DNA of 64,000 nt, from positions 1,116,001 through 1,180,000 of the forward strand of contig NC_090773.1 in the NCBI RefSeq assembly GCF_001761485.1. The letters are read 5' to 3'. The position numbers were made by a program, and so were the translations under genes. Shown one piece after another: positions 39,293 to 50,538 of the stretch. How positions within the stretch are numbered: position 1 is the stretch's first letter; the number at the start of each line of letters is the position of its first letter. Under the pieces are notes generated by a model. The model had not been told where the DNA came from, searched no databases, and saw only the letters and a list, made by a program, of their open reading frames with translations. This DNA is from Yarrowia lipolytica. Its lineage: Eukaryota; Ascomycota; Dipodascomycetes; Dipodascales.

Positions 39293-42200
39293 CTACAGCT
39301 CCTCGACCAACCGCATCATCTTATCGACGGCCTCCACATGCCATGGAACAATAGCGTACTCAGGATCACACACACCTGTGGTAGCAGCCAGAGAAATCAA
39401 ATTGCGGTACTGGCGCAGGAAATGCTTCATCGCCACATGCATGACCACGCAGGGACAGTTCACAAACGTCAGCGAGAAAACCAACAGCTGGTTGGGATTC
39501 AGAGGTGACGTCTTAACAAGGTAGCCCGTGGCGAGACCTAGTCGGGTGCTGTGCATCGTGAGAGGCTGTCTGTGGTTGAGCGTCACCGAGTGGATCTCGT
39601 CATGAACATCCACAATTGACATGTCGTCGTAATCAATCTTGTCCTCGCCCACAGACGGGGTAGTCACGTGGTTGTAAATGTCCGGAGAATCTGTGTCTCT
39701 GAAGGGTGTCGACATGGGTGCCGAACCTGTAGATGCAGCTCCTGCAGCACCCGTTGGGGGCGCAGGAGCAGGTCCCCCAGCCACATTGCCTCCCTTGGAC
39801 CCATCGTCGGAGCCTGTGACAACCATTGAAGGTCTGTTGTCCACCACCAGGAAGAAGGGCGTGATTCTTCGGCCGCGAGTGACACTGGAAACCCGCAACC
39901 ACATCGCCAGCTCGTCGTCTAGCATCCCCCCTAGCTTGGCCACGGCCACAGACCGCACATCAGTGCTACCGTTTAGTTGCAGGGTAGTCTCCCAAATCTC
40001 GGTGCACACCTCCTCGAGAGTCCGCAGAGGTCCAGACTCGGACTGCAGACAAAAGACCTTGACCTTTGCCAGCTCGCCCCATTGGTCTGACCAGGCACAA
40101 GTAATCCACCGGTTCGAAGCAGCATATGCGACATGCAACAGCGAGTCTTCGTTGATGACCGAGTCGGGCGTGTTGGCCAGTAGTTTGAAGTTGATGAACG
40201 GAGGCACGGGCTTGGAAATCACACAAGCAGGAGCCTGCCGTTGAATTACTGACCCGTAACGACGCTTGGTAGACGTAGGGGGTAGGTGGTCATAGAGGTT
40301 CCTGCAGAGAGCAGCCAGAAGCATCGCTGAAGGCGCTCTCAGAGCAGTATAAGAGGCAAAAATGGAACAGGGCAATGTAAGAATTGTAGACGTAGAGGTA
40401 GCGGTTTTGGAACCGGCAGCCGCAGCCTTTGCAAGATTTAAGAACCCCAAAACGTCATTGTATGGGTTGGACACAAGCAGAACTCCTTCTCGAGAAACAT
40501 CCAAGTTCTTGTAGTCCGACGAAACGACCCCAGTGCCGTTGCTTCCCCCCAAAGTGACTAGACCGAATCCACACCCCTCATAGCACATTTTGAAACTGAT
40601 CAGAAAGGCTGCCGCTGCGTCTCCAATGGCAGTTCCACTGGGATAAATAAGTGTCAGTGTCAGAGGCTTGGGCCCATTTCTAGGAGAGAGGCCGAAAGTG
40701 CTCCAAAACCGCAGAATTGGAGGTTGAGCCTTGATCAAGCTGCCTCCTCGCATGAAAGAATACATAGGAGTTGCTAGACGCTGTGTGGGTGCGGCGTTCG
40801 CTGCGTTGGCAAACGAATTGGCTGACGGAACAGGAGCCTGAGCTGGAGTTTGTGGAGACATGGGACTGAAGGATTGCTGTTGTTGTTGATGCTGTTGCAG
40901 CGGAACTGGGGAAGATGCAGCGGAATTTACCTGAGAGGTGATTCCAGGAGTCCAGTTGGAAGGTCTGGTTTCAGGAGAAGAGCCCTCGGGTTGAGGAGTC
41001 GCTCCTCTTGAAGGAGAAAGAGCGGATCCCACCGCTAAAGCGCCCATCTGACTAGCTTGAGCGCCAGAAGATCCAGAGGGAACACCGGAGGCGTTAGAAA
41101 CAGTGACCGGTGTTCCTGGTCCTCCCCCAGCGGTTCCTGCGGCAGCGTTGATGGGCATCCCAACTCCTGGCTGCTGCTGTCCGCCCTTGTCGCTCATCTT
41201 GGCAAAATCAATCAACGAAAGACGTTTGCTGGTATCTCCAAACACCTGTTCAACGACCTTGACGAAGCGTGCTGAGGGTGGTCGGTAGTAGTTCTCTTGG
41301 GGAACTAGACCCTTGTAGCATGAGTTATCCCAAACCACCTGCTCTGCCAATCGCTGAACAGCCTCTTCGTAGTTGCTGTTGTTGCTGTTACCGTCGCTGT
41401 TGGTGGTATCGTTGCTGGAGTCAATCTTCTTGGCAGGCTTGTCGTCGTGATTGTAGTTGAGAATCGCACTCCACTGTTGGTGAAGCTGCTTGGCGTCGAT
41501 CTCTGGCTCGTCAGTCTGGTCAGAAAGTGTCCCTTCATCGACCTTTTGGCGCTTCACATCCCGTGGCACACTTTCGCTGCCATCTCCGCTGTCAGAAGAG
41601 TCGCCAGTGTTGTCAGACGATCCCTCATTGTCACTACTGCTGTCGTCAGGCACAAAGAATCGTCCTCCGGCAGCATACTTGTCGTTCAGACGCTGCTCCG
41701 CCTCCCGATTGAACTCCACCAGAGCAAAAGTCCGTTGCTCAGCGGGGTTGACAATCAGCTGGTCAAAGTCAGAAGGAAGATAAGGTACAGATGAGACCAC
41801 AGTCGCACTGACAGCAGCATCAACTGCTCCGTTGACTGTGGAAGAGTCGTTAACGCCGTGAACTACAGCCTTTTCTTCAGCTGGATTGTTTGTTAGTAAT
41901 GCTGCCGTTGTTGCTGACTCGTCTGGCTCTTCCTCTTGGACCTCTTCCTTCACGGGCACCTCCTCCTTTGTTTCCTTTTTTATCATCTCCTCTTTCTTCG
42001 CTTCCTCCTTCACATCCACATCCATCGCATCAGCCTTGTCATTGTCATTATCGTTACCATTGTCGTTGTCTCCATCAGTGTCATTCTTGTCTCCACCCAT
42101 ATCGTCGAAGAAGTTAAAATCTGCTTCAGTGACCTCGTCTCCTCCGAAAAGCTCTTCGTCCAGCTCTCCCCAGCCCCCGCTGGCGCCGTTGCTCGCTCCA

Positions 42201-43625
42201 GGAGTATCCCAGGCAAAATCTGTTGCCTCATCCACCCGTTTAGGAGCCTCGGGAGGAGTAGGATAAATCTGTTTGTTCTCCTCGTTCCTTTGGGTGGTAG
42301 CATTCGTAGTACCAGCAGCTGGTGCCATGCTATTGGTACCGTTCTGTGCCGGTTGTGGCTGAGCAGCTGTAGACTCGTTGGTATTAACACCGCTTTCTCC
42401 CCTTCGAATCAACTGAGTGGCTTCGAAGACAGAATCAAGAATGTCTTCCGTCCACAACAATGCATCCTTGCCCTCGTCCTCTAGCTTCCCAGTGGCAGAC
42501 TTTCTGTCTACGAACAACAGTTCTGTTGGCCAGAGTAACACCTCTGTATCAATTCGCACAGCAGTCCACTGCTTCTTTGCTCGGAGACGCACGCTGCAGA
42601 GGCAGTCCAACATCTCCAGAAGCACCGGCAAGTTGTCCGGGATCTGGTTGGTGGAATTCTCAACCACTCCCTCCACCAGCGTGGGAGCCACCACAACCTT
42701 GGTACCCACAATCTCATTGGCCACATCCCTCTTTCGCTTGCCAAACATCTCCCACTCGGTCTCCTGTTGGTACATTTGCAACAGCAAGTCGCCTCCGGGA
42801 GTCAGACGAGCATCCAGATGCAACAGATCGCCTGTGACGGGCAGGATGAGATTATTTCCAAAAGGGACATAGTGATCGTCCCGCTTGAGGGCCTCCTGTA
42901 TCATGGCCTCGATAGCAAGCATCAAGGCTACGTAGCCTGGTGGAGTCAGCTGCTTGGTCATTGTCAGTGACGACGGCGTGGTTGTTGACGGCAGAAACAC
43001 TCCTGTGGTGGTTTCGGTTAGTTGAAACCGGTCTAGTGCGGACGGGGGGGTCACCCCTTCCTGTAAAGTGAAAGTCCATAGCTCTTTGTTGTAGCTCTTT
43101 ACCAATGCCCTTGGGTTGTCGTTTCTGATGGCCCATTCCGCTTCTTTTAATGACGTCTCATTTCCTTGTAGACATATATACGTCCTGTAGGGTATGGTTG
43201 TGTATTTCCCCTGGGTTAGTACATGGTGTGGAAAGGAGTGGTCCCAGACCACTACAACACAACAGCCGGCAGATCTGGAGAAAACATCCAACAGATCACC
43301 AGGGTGAGTGTGTCACAGACGAACAACACTCAGCTCGGACGTGTAGTAGATGCTGGCTGTTGGGTGAACAGACGTGTAAATGAGATCAACACAACAAGTT
43401 AGACCATGTCATCACACGAAAATTGTCGTTCCGCCGTCCAAAGCGTTTCACGACGGTCCCTCCCACTGGAACGACAACCTCCTAGTCATCCCTCATCTTA
43501 CACCCCTGTCCAGTCGTCCTGTCCAAGCGTCCTGTCCAAGCGTCCTGTCCAATCGTCCTGTCCAATCGTCCGATACTCACCACAAAAAGCACGTTTGATT
43601 GTGCCTTAGATAGATTGAGAAACAT
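39293..43625 (-). CDS. MED13: Mediator kinase-module subunit 13 (Med13/Srb9), two exons
   Basis: This large protein (about 1320 residues) links the Cdk8 kinase module to core Mediator and represses or tunes transcription. I model two exons: 43625-43581 and 43210-39293. The intron 43580-43211 (370 bp) has donor GTGAGT and acceptor TACTAACCCAG. Exon 1 reads MFLNLSKAQSNVLFV, and exon 2 starts GKYTTIPYRTY in the same phase, giving the SNVxFV...IPYRTY pattern of Med13_N. EAEWAIRND and ELWTFTLQEG follow. The middle is acidic and Asn/Ser-rich. The C-terminal domain near 1150-1250 has LLHVAYAASNRWITCAWSDQWGEL, and the end has CPCVVMHVAMKHFL. Without the intron, the frame starts with unlikely residues. 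It is tandem with RPT5 and LIP11 on the minus strand. Confidence 0.82.
43211..43580 (-). other. Predicted intron of MED13
   Basis: The donor GTGAGTATCG is at 43580 and the acceptor TACTAACCCAG ends at 43211, with the branch site three bases before the AG, a feature of Yarrowia introns. It joins two in-phase exons that restore a Med13 N-terminus. It contains a 14-bp tandem repeat just after the donor. Confidence 0.7.
43505..43572. repeat. 14-bp tandem repeat inside the MED13 intron
   Basis: Four to five copies of TCGTCCTGTCCAAG, or with AAT in place of AAG, lie directly beside the predicted donor site. Confidence 0.7.
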
Positions 43626-44180
43626 GGCTTTGCATGCTCGTGCCAAGTCCCAACGGTCGTGTGTTTTGTTTCTGTGTCTGTGGGCGTTTGTGCGCTCTCG
43701 GTCTCGTCGTATTCAGCCCAGTTGTGTTCCTGTCGACTATCGTAAGTGGAGATGCAAACTGGAGCGTAAACTTACGGTTTGGCCAAGACGAGCGTGGTCT
43801 ATGCATGTTCCCTTTGACAACCGGAGCTAAAGTGAAGTATAACGACATACCACGCAATCGTTTAGAACCGGACCGGACAAGGTGAGGTGGACGCGAGGAT
43901 GGAGACGGACAGCTTATTATATAGATGTCAGTTGTGTTTGTGTCTTTTGCTTCTTGTTTGAGAGCAAGGACTGTTTTTTTTGTTTTTATTTTCCACTGAT
44001 CTCTGAAATAAGAAGGGGCTTGTTCCCTACGAAATGACATCATAAATAAAGCATGTTTTCTTAGTGAGAAATCATGTTAAAGCGTTGAAAAATCGCAAAC
44101 CACGGGTACAGCATTTATACAGGTGTCTTTGCAGCCTCTCACGACTCGTACAATTTCATCAGATTAGGTATATAACATAC
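43626..44180. other. Intergenic: MED13 upstream region and RPT5 3' region
   Basis: 555 bp with no convincing gene; a 145-residue minus-strand frame here has poor composition and overlaps MED13 exon 1. Confidence 0.5.
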
Positions 44181-45422
44181 TTATGCATAGAAAGACACGG
44201 ACTTGGACTTTCGTGCCTGGACCTCGGTGATGGCCTCAACAAAGTCCTCGTGGGTGATCTTGTTCTTGCCAGACCGAAGCGCAATCATACCCGCCTCCAC
44301 AGTCACAGCCTTGAGCTGTGCTCCGTTGAACTCGTCGGTAGATCGTGCCAGCTCCATCCAGTTGATGGAGTCGTCGCAGGTCATCTTTCGCGAGTGGATC
44401 TGCAGAATGTCGGCTCGTGCCGATTCGGAAGGCAGAGGGAACTCAATCTTTCGGTCAAGACGTCCGGATCGAAGCAGAGCGGGATCCAGCACATCGACTC
44501 GGTTGGTGGCGGCAAGGACCTTGACTCGGTCGTCGGATCCGAAACCGTCCAGCTGGTTGAGCAGCTCCAACATGGTTCTCTGCACCTCTCGGTCTCCGGA
44601 CTTGTCCGAGTCGAATCGCTTCGTTCCAATGGCATCCAGCTCGTCGATGAAAATGATGGTGGGGGCCTTCTCCTTGGCCAGAGCAAAGGCGTCTCGCACC
44701 AGCTTGGCACCGTCACCAATGAACATCTGAACCAGCTGGGGCGCAGCCAACTTCAGGAAAGTGGCGTTAGATTGGGCGGCACAGGCTCGGGCCAGCAGAG
44801 TCTTTCCGGTTCCGGGAGGGCCGTACATGAGAGCGCCCTTTGGGGGCTTGATGCCGAGTTGCTTGAACTTTTCAGCCTGCTTGAGAGGCAGTACCACGGC
44901 CTCCACGAGCTCCTCCACCTGCTTGTCAAGACCTCCAATGTCTGCGTAGGTTTCCTTGGGCTTTTCGTCCACCTCCATGGCCTTGACTCGCGAGTCGTAC
45001 TCTGCGGGCAGGGTGTCCAGAATCAGAAACGAATCCTTGTTGACTCCAATCAGATCGCCGGGCTTGAGAGTTTCAGGATCGACGAGTCCCACGAGCGGCA
45101 GAAACACCGTTTGTCGGGTGGACGTTTTGATGACAGCAGACTTGCCGACTCGAGACGCCTCCACGTCAACATTGGCGCCCTCCTCGGCCACCTCGCCCTC
45201 CATGTCCAGCAGCTCCACCACGTTGCCAACCAGATACGGCAGCACCTTGTTGTTTTCAATCTTGTCCGCGTTGTCCTTGATCTTCTCGTTCATGGTGTTG
45301 CGCTCGTGGCTGAGCCGCTGGAACTCGGACTTCATGATTTTGATTTCATTCTCCAGAAGCCGTTTGCGGTTGAGAATGTCTTGGGTCGAGTTGGACGCAA
45401 TGTCGAAATCTAGGTCTTCCAT
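44181..45422 (-). CDS. RPT5: 26S proteasome regulatory ATPase Rpt5 (PSMC3)
   Basis: This 413-residue AAA ATPase is Rpt5, one of six subunits of the proteasome base that unfold substrates and open the core gate. An N-terminal coiled coil ([19 protein letters not shown]) is followed by an OB domain with [15 protein letters not shown]. Walker A GPPGTGKT lies at 201-208, Walker [13 protein letters not shown] near 255-266, and the arginine finger in [16 protein letters not shown]. The tail ends SVSFYA, the HbYX motif that docks into the core particle. The start ATG is at 45422 (MEDLDFD). Family identity is certain; Rpt5 is preferred over other Rpt proteins by its C-terminus and N-terminal length. 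Confidence 0.95.
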   Translation of the reverse strand: MEDLDFDIASNSTQDILNRKRLLENEIKIMKSEFQRLSHERNTMNEKIKDNADKIENNKVLPYLVGNVVELLDMEGEVAEEGANVDVEASRVGKSAVIKTSTRQTVFLPLVGLVDPETLKPGDLIGVNKDSFLILDTLPAEYDSRVKAMEVDEKPKETYADIGGLDKQVEELVEAVVLPLKQAEKFKQLGIKPPKGALMYGPPGTGKTLLARACAAQSNATFLKLAAPQLVQMFIGDGAKLVRDAFALAKEKAPTIIFIDELDAIGTKRFDSDKSGDREVQRTMLELLNQLDGFGSDDRVKVLAATNRVDVLDPALLRSGRLDRKIEFPLPSESARADILQIHSRKMTCDDSINWMELARSTDEFNGAQLKAVTVEAGMIALRSGKNKITHEDFVEAITEVQARKSKSVSFYA

Positions 45423-45586
45423 TGTCACGGGCAGAGTCTTATGTGTGCGTAGCGGTGGTGTCTAGAATAAAAAGTGCGGGCACAGAGCTAACACGGATTG
45501 TGATGATGGTCTAGTTGGAGTGTTGGTTGTGAGCTGAGAGAGGTGCCCTGCGGTGATGTGGTGGACACACTGTTCGAGAAACCTTA

Positions 45587-45595
45587 ATTGCCACT
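45587..45595 (-). promoter_or_regulatory. PACE-like element upstream of RPT5
   Basis: On the minus strand it reads AGTGGCAAT, one base from the A/GGTGGCAAA proteasome control element bound by Rpn4 in yeast. It lies about 170 bp upstream of the RPT5 start. Confidence 0.35.
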
Positions 45596-45685
45596 GAAGT
45601 GGTAGAGCAACACTGGACACCAAAGGAAGACTGTCGCAGACGATCTAGAGACGCTATCGAAAATCCAAAGACACAGCTCGACGTA

Positions 45686-45699
45686 AAATCACGTGATTT
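45686..45699. promoter_or_regulatory. 14-bp perfect palindrome with CACGTG core
   Basis: AAATCACGTGATTT is a perfect palindrome and a likely bHLH (Cbf1-type) site between RPT5 and the Atg38-like gene. Confidence 0.45.
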
Positions 45700-46346
45700 C
45701 GTAATATTGTGTTTTTTGTTTTGGAAATACCGTCAATTGCCGTTGTTTGGATATACTCCTTTGGCTCCAAAGTTATAGCCCTCATCCAACCAACCATTAA
45801 TATAATTAGTATTAATTATATATGGTTAAATCAATCAGACACACTTCTTCTTGAGTCTTCCAACACTGATATTGGTGAGTCTGTACGTCTTACGTTATCA
45901 AAAGGTCTTGATCTGGCCATTAATCACGTCACTCGTGATCTCTGATTAGTCATTATTTGTATATATGTCACAGCACGCCACCGGTTGCCACTTTTGCTTA
46001 TGTCAGCGATGGCGTTGGTTGACATACAGTGGTCCAAGTGTTCTACACCGGTATGTACAAGACGAACACAGTGTCGATTATGTAAGTAAGGATCCTCTCA
46101 TTTCGTTTATTAATCACCAAATCCCATTTCTGTACACAGATCAATCGTGTTGGTTTTTTTATTTTTTTTATTTTTCTTTCTTTTTTTTCTTCTTTCTTTC
46201 TTCTTTTTTCTTTTTTATTAATAATCAGTCACTATCACTATCTAAACCTAATTCAGCTATCAAGTCACTTGACTATTATGACGACGGCGTGAGCTGATCA
46301 CCAAAGAGACACCATCAGTACTAATACCGTCCACCTGCCAGTTTGC

Positions 46347-46626
46347 ATGTCACAACCGGAAGCCGCGCTCAACAAGGCGTATTCACTGGCCAAGTCGGCG
46401 CAAACGGCCGTCGCCAACAAAGACTATGGTAAGGCGATAGAGAAACACAAGGAGGCCGCTTCTCAGCTGCTACAGGCCAAGAAACTGTCCTCCAACGCGT
46501 CGGTTCAACGGGCGCTCGATACCATGTATGCGCACCATCTTGGCGAGTCGTCTAAACTCGAGGGCCTTGAGAATTCACGGTTATCGCGAATTGCAAGAAT
46601 CGATGAGGAGGAAGCAGAAGAGTTGG

Positions 46627-46671
<45 letters not shown>

Positions 46672-47075
46672 CGGCGCTGGTGACAGGAGAGGTGTCGCGT
46701 GCGGACATGGATTTCGCCCAGATCATCGACCGGTTTGTCAATCTATCCATCTCCATGAACAATCAACAGGAGTTTGAATTCGACGCGCCCATGTCGGAGA
46801 CGGAGGACTTGCAACAGACGGTATCGCGTCTGAAAGTGCATGTCAAAGCGCTGGAGCGGAATGCCCAGATGCGTTCCACGTCGTTGCAGAGTCTCGGTAC
46901 CAAGCTACGGACGGAGCTGACGGAGCATAACGAGGCGACGATGAGAGATCTGCGGGCTGAAAACGCCCAGTTGCGGGCCGAGAACGAAAAACTCAACGCC
47001 CAGATGACAAAAATGAAATCCAAGTGGGACTCTCTTGTTCAGAATGCCTTGAACAAGCGTAAGGAGAGGGGGTAG
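46347..47075 (+). CDS. MIT-domain coiled-coil protein, Atg38/NRBF2-like
   Basis: This 242-residue protein has an N-terminal three-helix MIT-type region (about 5-70: AALNKAYSLAKSAQTAVANKDYGKAIEKHKEAA) and a C-terminal coiled coil (about 155-235) with RAENAQLRAENEKLNAQM. This is the build of Atg38/NRBF2, a subunit of the autophagy phosphatidylinositol 3-kinase complex. Between them lies a run of 14 Gln (46629-46670), encoded by CAG/CAA repeats, and a short conserved-looking block MDFAQIIDRFVNLSISMNN. Yeast Atg38 is similar in size. The call comes from domain order and not from a clear sequence match, so another MIT protein is possible. Confidence 0.55.
46629..46670 (+). repeat. CAG/CAA microsatellite coding 14 Gln
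   Basis: Alternating CAG and CAA codons lie between the MIT-like and coiled-coil parts of the Atg38-like gene. Confidence 0.85.
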
Positions 47076-47381
47076 AGGACGACGGTAGGTATGTATGGGG
47101 GATGGAATCTGCTATATTATCTGTACAACTATACTAATGTTATTTATTTATGCGAAACTGATAATTCTGATGGCTGAGGTCTGTCTGTAATCAGGTGTCT
47201 CTCCACTACAGGCAGTACTTTGATGTTGGGTAAAGAATGTCTAAAATTCAACTATTTAGCCAACTATATATTAAGTAATCCTAACTAAATGTCATTAACT
47301 GCCTACCTGCAAGACAAACTCTATTTACAATATATAGAAAGGGAACTTTTGAATCTGAAAAACCACTTTCATACACCCACA
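47076..47381. other. Intergenic between the Atg38-like gene and SNRNP27
   Basis: 306 bp, AT-rich, with TATATATTAAG near 47268; no gene is seen. The frame upstream of 47382 has no ATG that fits the family. Confidence 0.5.
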
Positions 47382-48062
47382 ATGTCTGGACGACGACGAT
47401 CTCTTTCGCCACGCAACAAGCGGCCTGCTCCCCGCAGCTACGGCGACTTTGGTCGCAACGACAGAAGCGATAGAGGCGATAGAGACGATAGATCTGACGA
47501 CAGACGAGACGACTACAGAAGAGGAAGAGAAGGATACAGAGAACGAGACAGGTACCGTGAAAGCGACCTGTATCGTGGTGATGAGCGGGATTCTCGACTT
47601 AGAAGACCTGGTGATCATGGCCGGAATGAACGCTTGACCGATGATTTCGGCAGAGACATTCCTCGAGACAGTTTCAAGGCTGACAAGAGAGTTGAGAGGA
47701 ATGAGAGAGTTGAGCGAGCTGAACAGGTGCCACAACACAAAGTGGAGGACAAGGTCGAAGAAAAGGTCGAAGAAAAGGTTGACCAAAAGACCGAGAAACC
47801 TGCTACTATTGGCGCTGAGACTGCTTCCAAGTCTAAGAACAAAAAGAAGGCCCAGGAGCCTGAGGAAGCGGCCAATGACTCGGACGAAGAGTTGCAACGA
47901 ATGATGGGCTTGTCGTCGGCGTCTTTTGGCACCACCAAGCACAAAAAGGTGGCTGGAAACCAGGTCGGAGCAGTGTCTAAACCCAAGGCCACCCAGTACC
48001 GACAGTACATGAACCGAGTGGGCGGTTTCAACCGGGCCTTATCTCCCGAAAGGAAGAAGTAG
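47382..48062 (+). CDS. U4/U6.U5 tri-snRNP 27 kDa protein (SNRNP27)
   Basis: This 226-residue spliceosomal protein is the homologue of human SNRNP27, a tri-snRNP subunit that sits near the 5' splice site during activation. The N-terminus is an RS/RD-rich tail (RDDRSDDRRDDYRRGREGYRERDRY-like composition). The last 60 residues hold the conserved domain: DEELQRMMGLSSASFGTTKH, KKVAGNQVGAVSKPK and YRQYMNRVGGFNRALSP. The human protein has nearly the same end. The ATG at 47382 (MSGRRRSLSP) is chosen; the open frame starts at 47289. The gene has no counterpart in S. cerevisiae, consistent with an intron-richer yeast. Confidence 0.88.
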   Translation: MSGRRRSLSPRNKRPAPRSYGDFGRNDRSDRGDRDDRSDDRRDDYRRGREGYRERDRYRESDLYRGDERDSRLRRPGDHGRNERLTDDFGRDIPRDSFKADKRVERNERVERAEQVPQHKVEDKVEEKVEEKVDQKTEKPATIGAETASKSKNKKKAQEPEEAANDSDEELQRMMGLSSASFGTTKHKKVAGNQVGAVSKPKATQYRQYMNRVGGFNRALSPERKK

Positions 48063-49323
48063 GTGAATGGTGGTCATTACACGGCGGAGTCATTGTGCTG
48101 TCGCTGATGAGACCGATCTGTTATTTCAGCCGATGATGGAACTACTGTTCTAGTCGGTGAACATCTCTCTTGTTTCTCTGTGAGCCACAATTACCTCCAT
48201 TGATCTACAGACGCTGTAGATGAACAGATGTCACAATGAGTGAGAGTTCTGAGTTCCAATGGTCTACAGCTCCACCTCTGGAGGAAGTAAGTGCAGTACC
48301 AGTACAGCAGTACATACAGTACAGCATCGTACACTCGTGCATTTCCACAGTCCACTCCCGTTGAGTACAGACATTTGTATTATATAAGTTATTCTATTTA
48401 TGGAGAGGTTGGCTCTAACGGCAAGTGCTGCTGTAGTTCAACCCCGTACCCCATACAGGGGACTGTTTCAGGGAGACTACAATACCCCAATGACAGCCCG
48501 AGAGAAGAGCTAATATCTCGTCTATTGTCTGAATAATAACGCGATATTATCTCTCTTAGCATCGGGTAGTACACGAATAGAGACGTAAATGAGTTCCCCA
48601 CTGCCGCCGGAAAGAATCCAACTACGACCGATGATCAGACGTCCCCCGTCGAGTGTCTGTCTATCGTCATCTACAGCGTACTGTACCGGTACAAGGGTCA
48701 GTGTCGCCATCACGATAGTTGAATACAGTGACGCCATCACGACCAATAATAAATATGTCACCCCCTTCATGTGAAATCGTGCTGGAGTTGACACCGTGAG
48801 GTGAAATTATTGTTGAGGTTGTTGGCATCATATTGGAGCTATTTCCGAGACTCGTATTGGAGTAACATTTGTGAGACCTGAAAGGAAGTGTCACTACAGG
48901 TGGTGATAGATGATGACTGTGACTGATGGCGGTAAATGGTGGTAGACGGCGACATGTTCTTTGAACCATCATCGTCATGAAGATACGATACAAGTAAAGT
49001 GCAGTGGAAAGAAGGTGCTGGTGCGGATCCACTATCTGACATGTCTACAGCATCACTCTGACATGCCATGTACATGCACTCCACTACAAGAACAGGTCCG
49101 ACTGACGCATGACAGATAATATCAGGGCGCCGAGACTGTTTGACCCTTGCCGAATCTGTCCAGATACATACTCCAATCAGTCCATTCTGTACTGTGATGT
49201 ACATTGTCCGGGACGGCCGGAGAACATATTACGAGCCAGAAACTGTCACAGGGTCAAATATATAGGTGACCCGGTTGGTCTAGCCAATGACACAGGTGAC
49301 ACGACACATCCAACTGGCGACCT
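48063..49323. other. Intergenic before the GPI-type cell-surface gene
   Basis: About 1.26 kb without a convincing gene. GTAC words cluster at 48295-48335. A pair of TGATGA-like words near 48105-48135 could belong to a box C/D RNA, but no matching D box was found. Confidence 0.55.
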
Positions 49324-50538
49324 ATGGCTCACATCCGCTTTGCTGTTCTACTACGAGTCTTGTTGCTGCTCTCTCTCTGCTCTCTCTGCCACGCCCAGTT
49401 CAACCTCAAGGCGACAACTGAAGACCGCGGGGTTGGCAACAAGACCATCTGCATATCTGGAGGCAAAGGCGTCTTGCTTTTTCCGCCGGGAAATTCGTGT
49501 GTCTTCACTTTTCGTGGCGGCATTCTCACGTTGTACTCCACCCACGGCATTCTCTTCAATGAGGGCGAGCAGTTGGCCGAGTCGGACAACTTTCGGGGCT
49601 CCCAGATTTTGTTCAAGAACTCCGTGCTTGATCCCCCGAACGACTGGCAGTTCACAGCGTGTCCAGAGTCCGACAACGGCTGGTCGGTCTGGATGGACGC
49701 CAACTGCGACGGAGGAGTGACATTCGAAGCCATTCTTACTCCATTGGACGATGATGCATTGAGGGCCTTGGAGGAGAGTGCCAGTGAAACCACGGAAGCG
49801 AACGAATCTACCAAATCATCAACAGACGAACAACCATCGGAATCCACCTCTGAAGCCACCTCAGAAGCCACTTCCGATTCCACCACTTCCGATGCAAACG
49901 CCTCCTCGGTATCCAAGTCTGCATCCACAAAAACAGTCACGGAGATTGTCACCATCACAGGGGAAGACAGCAGCCAAGTCTCCGAGGTCACCACCACCAG
50001 AACAATCACCCAGGACCTACCAACTCCGGGGGTAGTCACAGTCACCCATCATGTTACGTCGTACGTGGTTGGAGGAGGCAATGCTGCCTCCAATGTAACG
50101 CCCGGTGCTCAGAACGCAACTCCTGACGTCCCAAAAGGCTCTCCTCTATCAGCTGCTTCTCCTGCTGACCCTACTTCTGACCCGGGCTCTGAATCCCCAG
50201 CTTGGAACGTAGGAGCTCTTCCTTCAGGTGAGAACGGTGTCCATCGTACTCCGGACTCGGGAACCCAGGAAGGGGCACAATCAGGAGCCCCAGAACACAC
50301 AATCTGGTGGTCCCAGCCATCTTCTCCTTGGTGGACGCAACAAACTGGACCTTGGTGGACTCCCGAGAGTCTTAGTCATACTGCCTCTAACACTGCCTCT
50401 TCCGGTACAAGCACCCCTTCTGCATCCGTTACAGCCCAGGAAAATGGCTCTGAGCGAACCCTAAGCCCACTAAAACCCGTCCTAGAGACCCTCCTGGCTC
50501 TCCTGACGGTCCATATCACGTTCTTTTACATCTATTAG
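49324..50538 (+). CDS. GPI-anchored cell-surface protein with WW repeats
   Basis: This 404-residue protein has a signal peptide (MAHIRFAVLLRVLLLLSLCSLCHA) and a hydrophobic C-terminus (LETLLALLTVHITFFYIY) of the type replaced by a GPI anchor. After the signal, a Cys-containing globular domain (about 25-145) holds TICISGGKGVLLFPPG, CVFTFRGG and NDWQFTACPESDNGWSVWMD. A Ser/Thr/Glu-rich stalk follows. Near 330-352 there are three repeats, WWSQPSS, WWTQQTG and WWTPES, which I have not seen in a named family. It is likely a wall or plasma-membrane protein; the globular domain is not recognised. The start is the first ATG before the signal. It shows no sign of frameshift. Confidence 0.75.
   Translation: MAHIRFAVLLRVLLLLSLCSLCHAQFNLKATTEDRGVGNKTICISGGKGVLLFPPGNSCVFTFRGGILTLYSTHGILFNEGEQLAESDNFRGSQILFKNSVLDPPNDWQFTACPESDNGWSVWMDANCDGGVTFEAILTPLDDDALRALEESASETTEANESTKSSTDEQPSESTSEATSEATSDSTTSDANASSVSKSASTKTVTEIVTITGEDSSQVSEVTTTRTITQDLPTPGVVTVTHHVTSYVVGGGNAASNVTPGAQNATPDVPKGSPLSAASPADPTSDPGSESPAWNVGALPSGENGVHRTPDSGTQEGAQSGAPEHTIWWSQPSSPWWTQQTGPWWTPESLSHTASNTASSGTSTPSASVTAQENGSERTLSPLKPVLETLLALLTVHITFFYIY

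Larger units (their letters stand above)
45423..46346. other. Intergenic: divergent promoter of RPT5 and an Atg38-like gene
   Basis: About 0.9 kb with no gene. A perfect palindrome with CACGTG core is at 45686-45699, a PACE-like AGTGGCAAT (minus strand) at 45587-45595, and T/C-rich sequence at 46149-46220. Confidence 0.6.

Noticed and set aside
48100-48180. TGATGA words like a box C/D snoRNA after SNRNP27
   Set aside because: No CTGA D box at the right spacing and no terminal stem.
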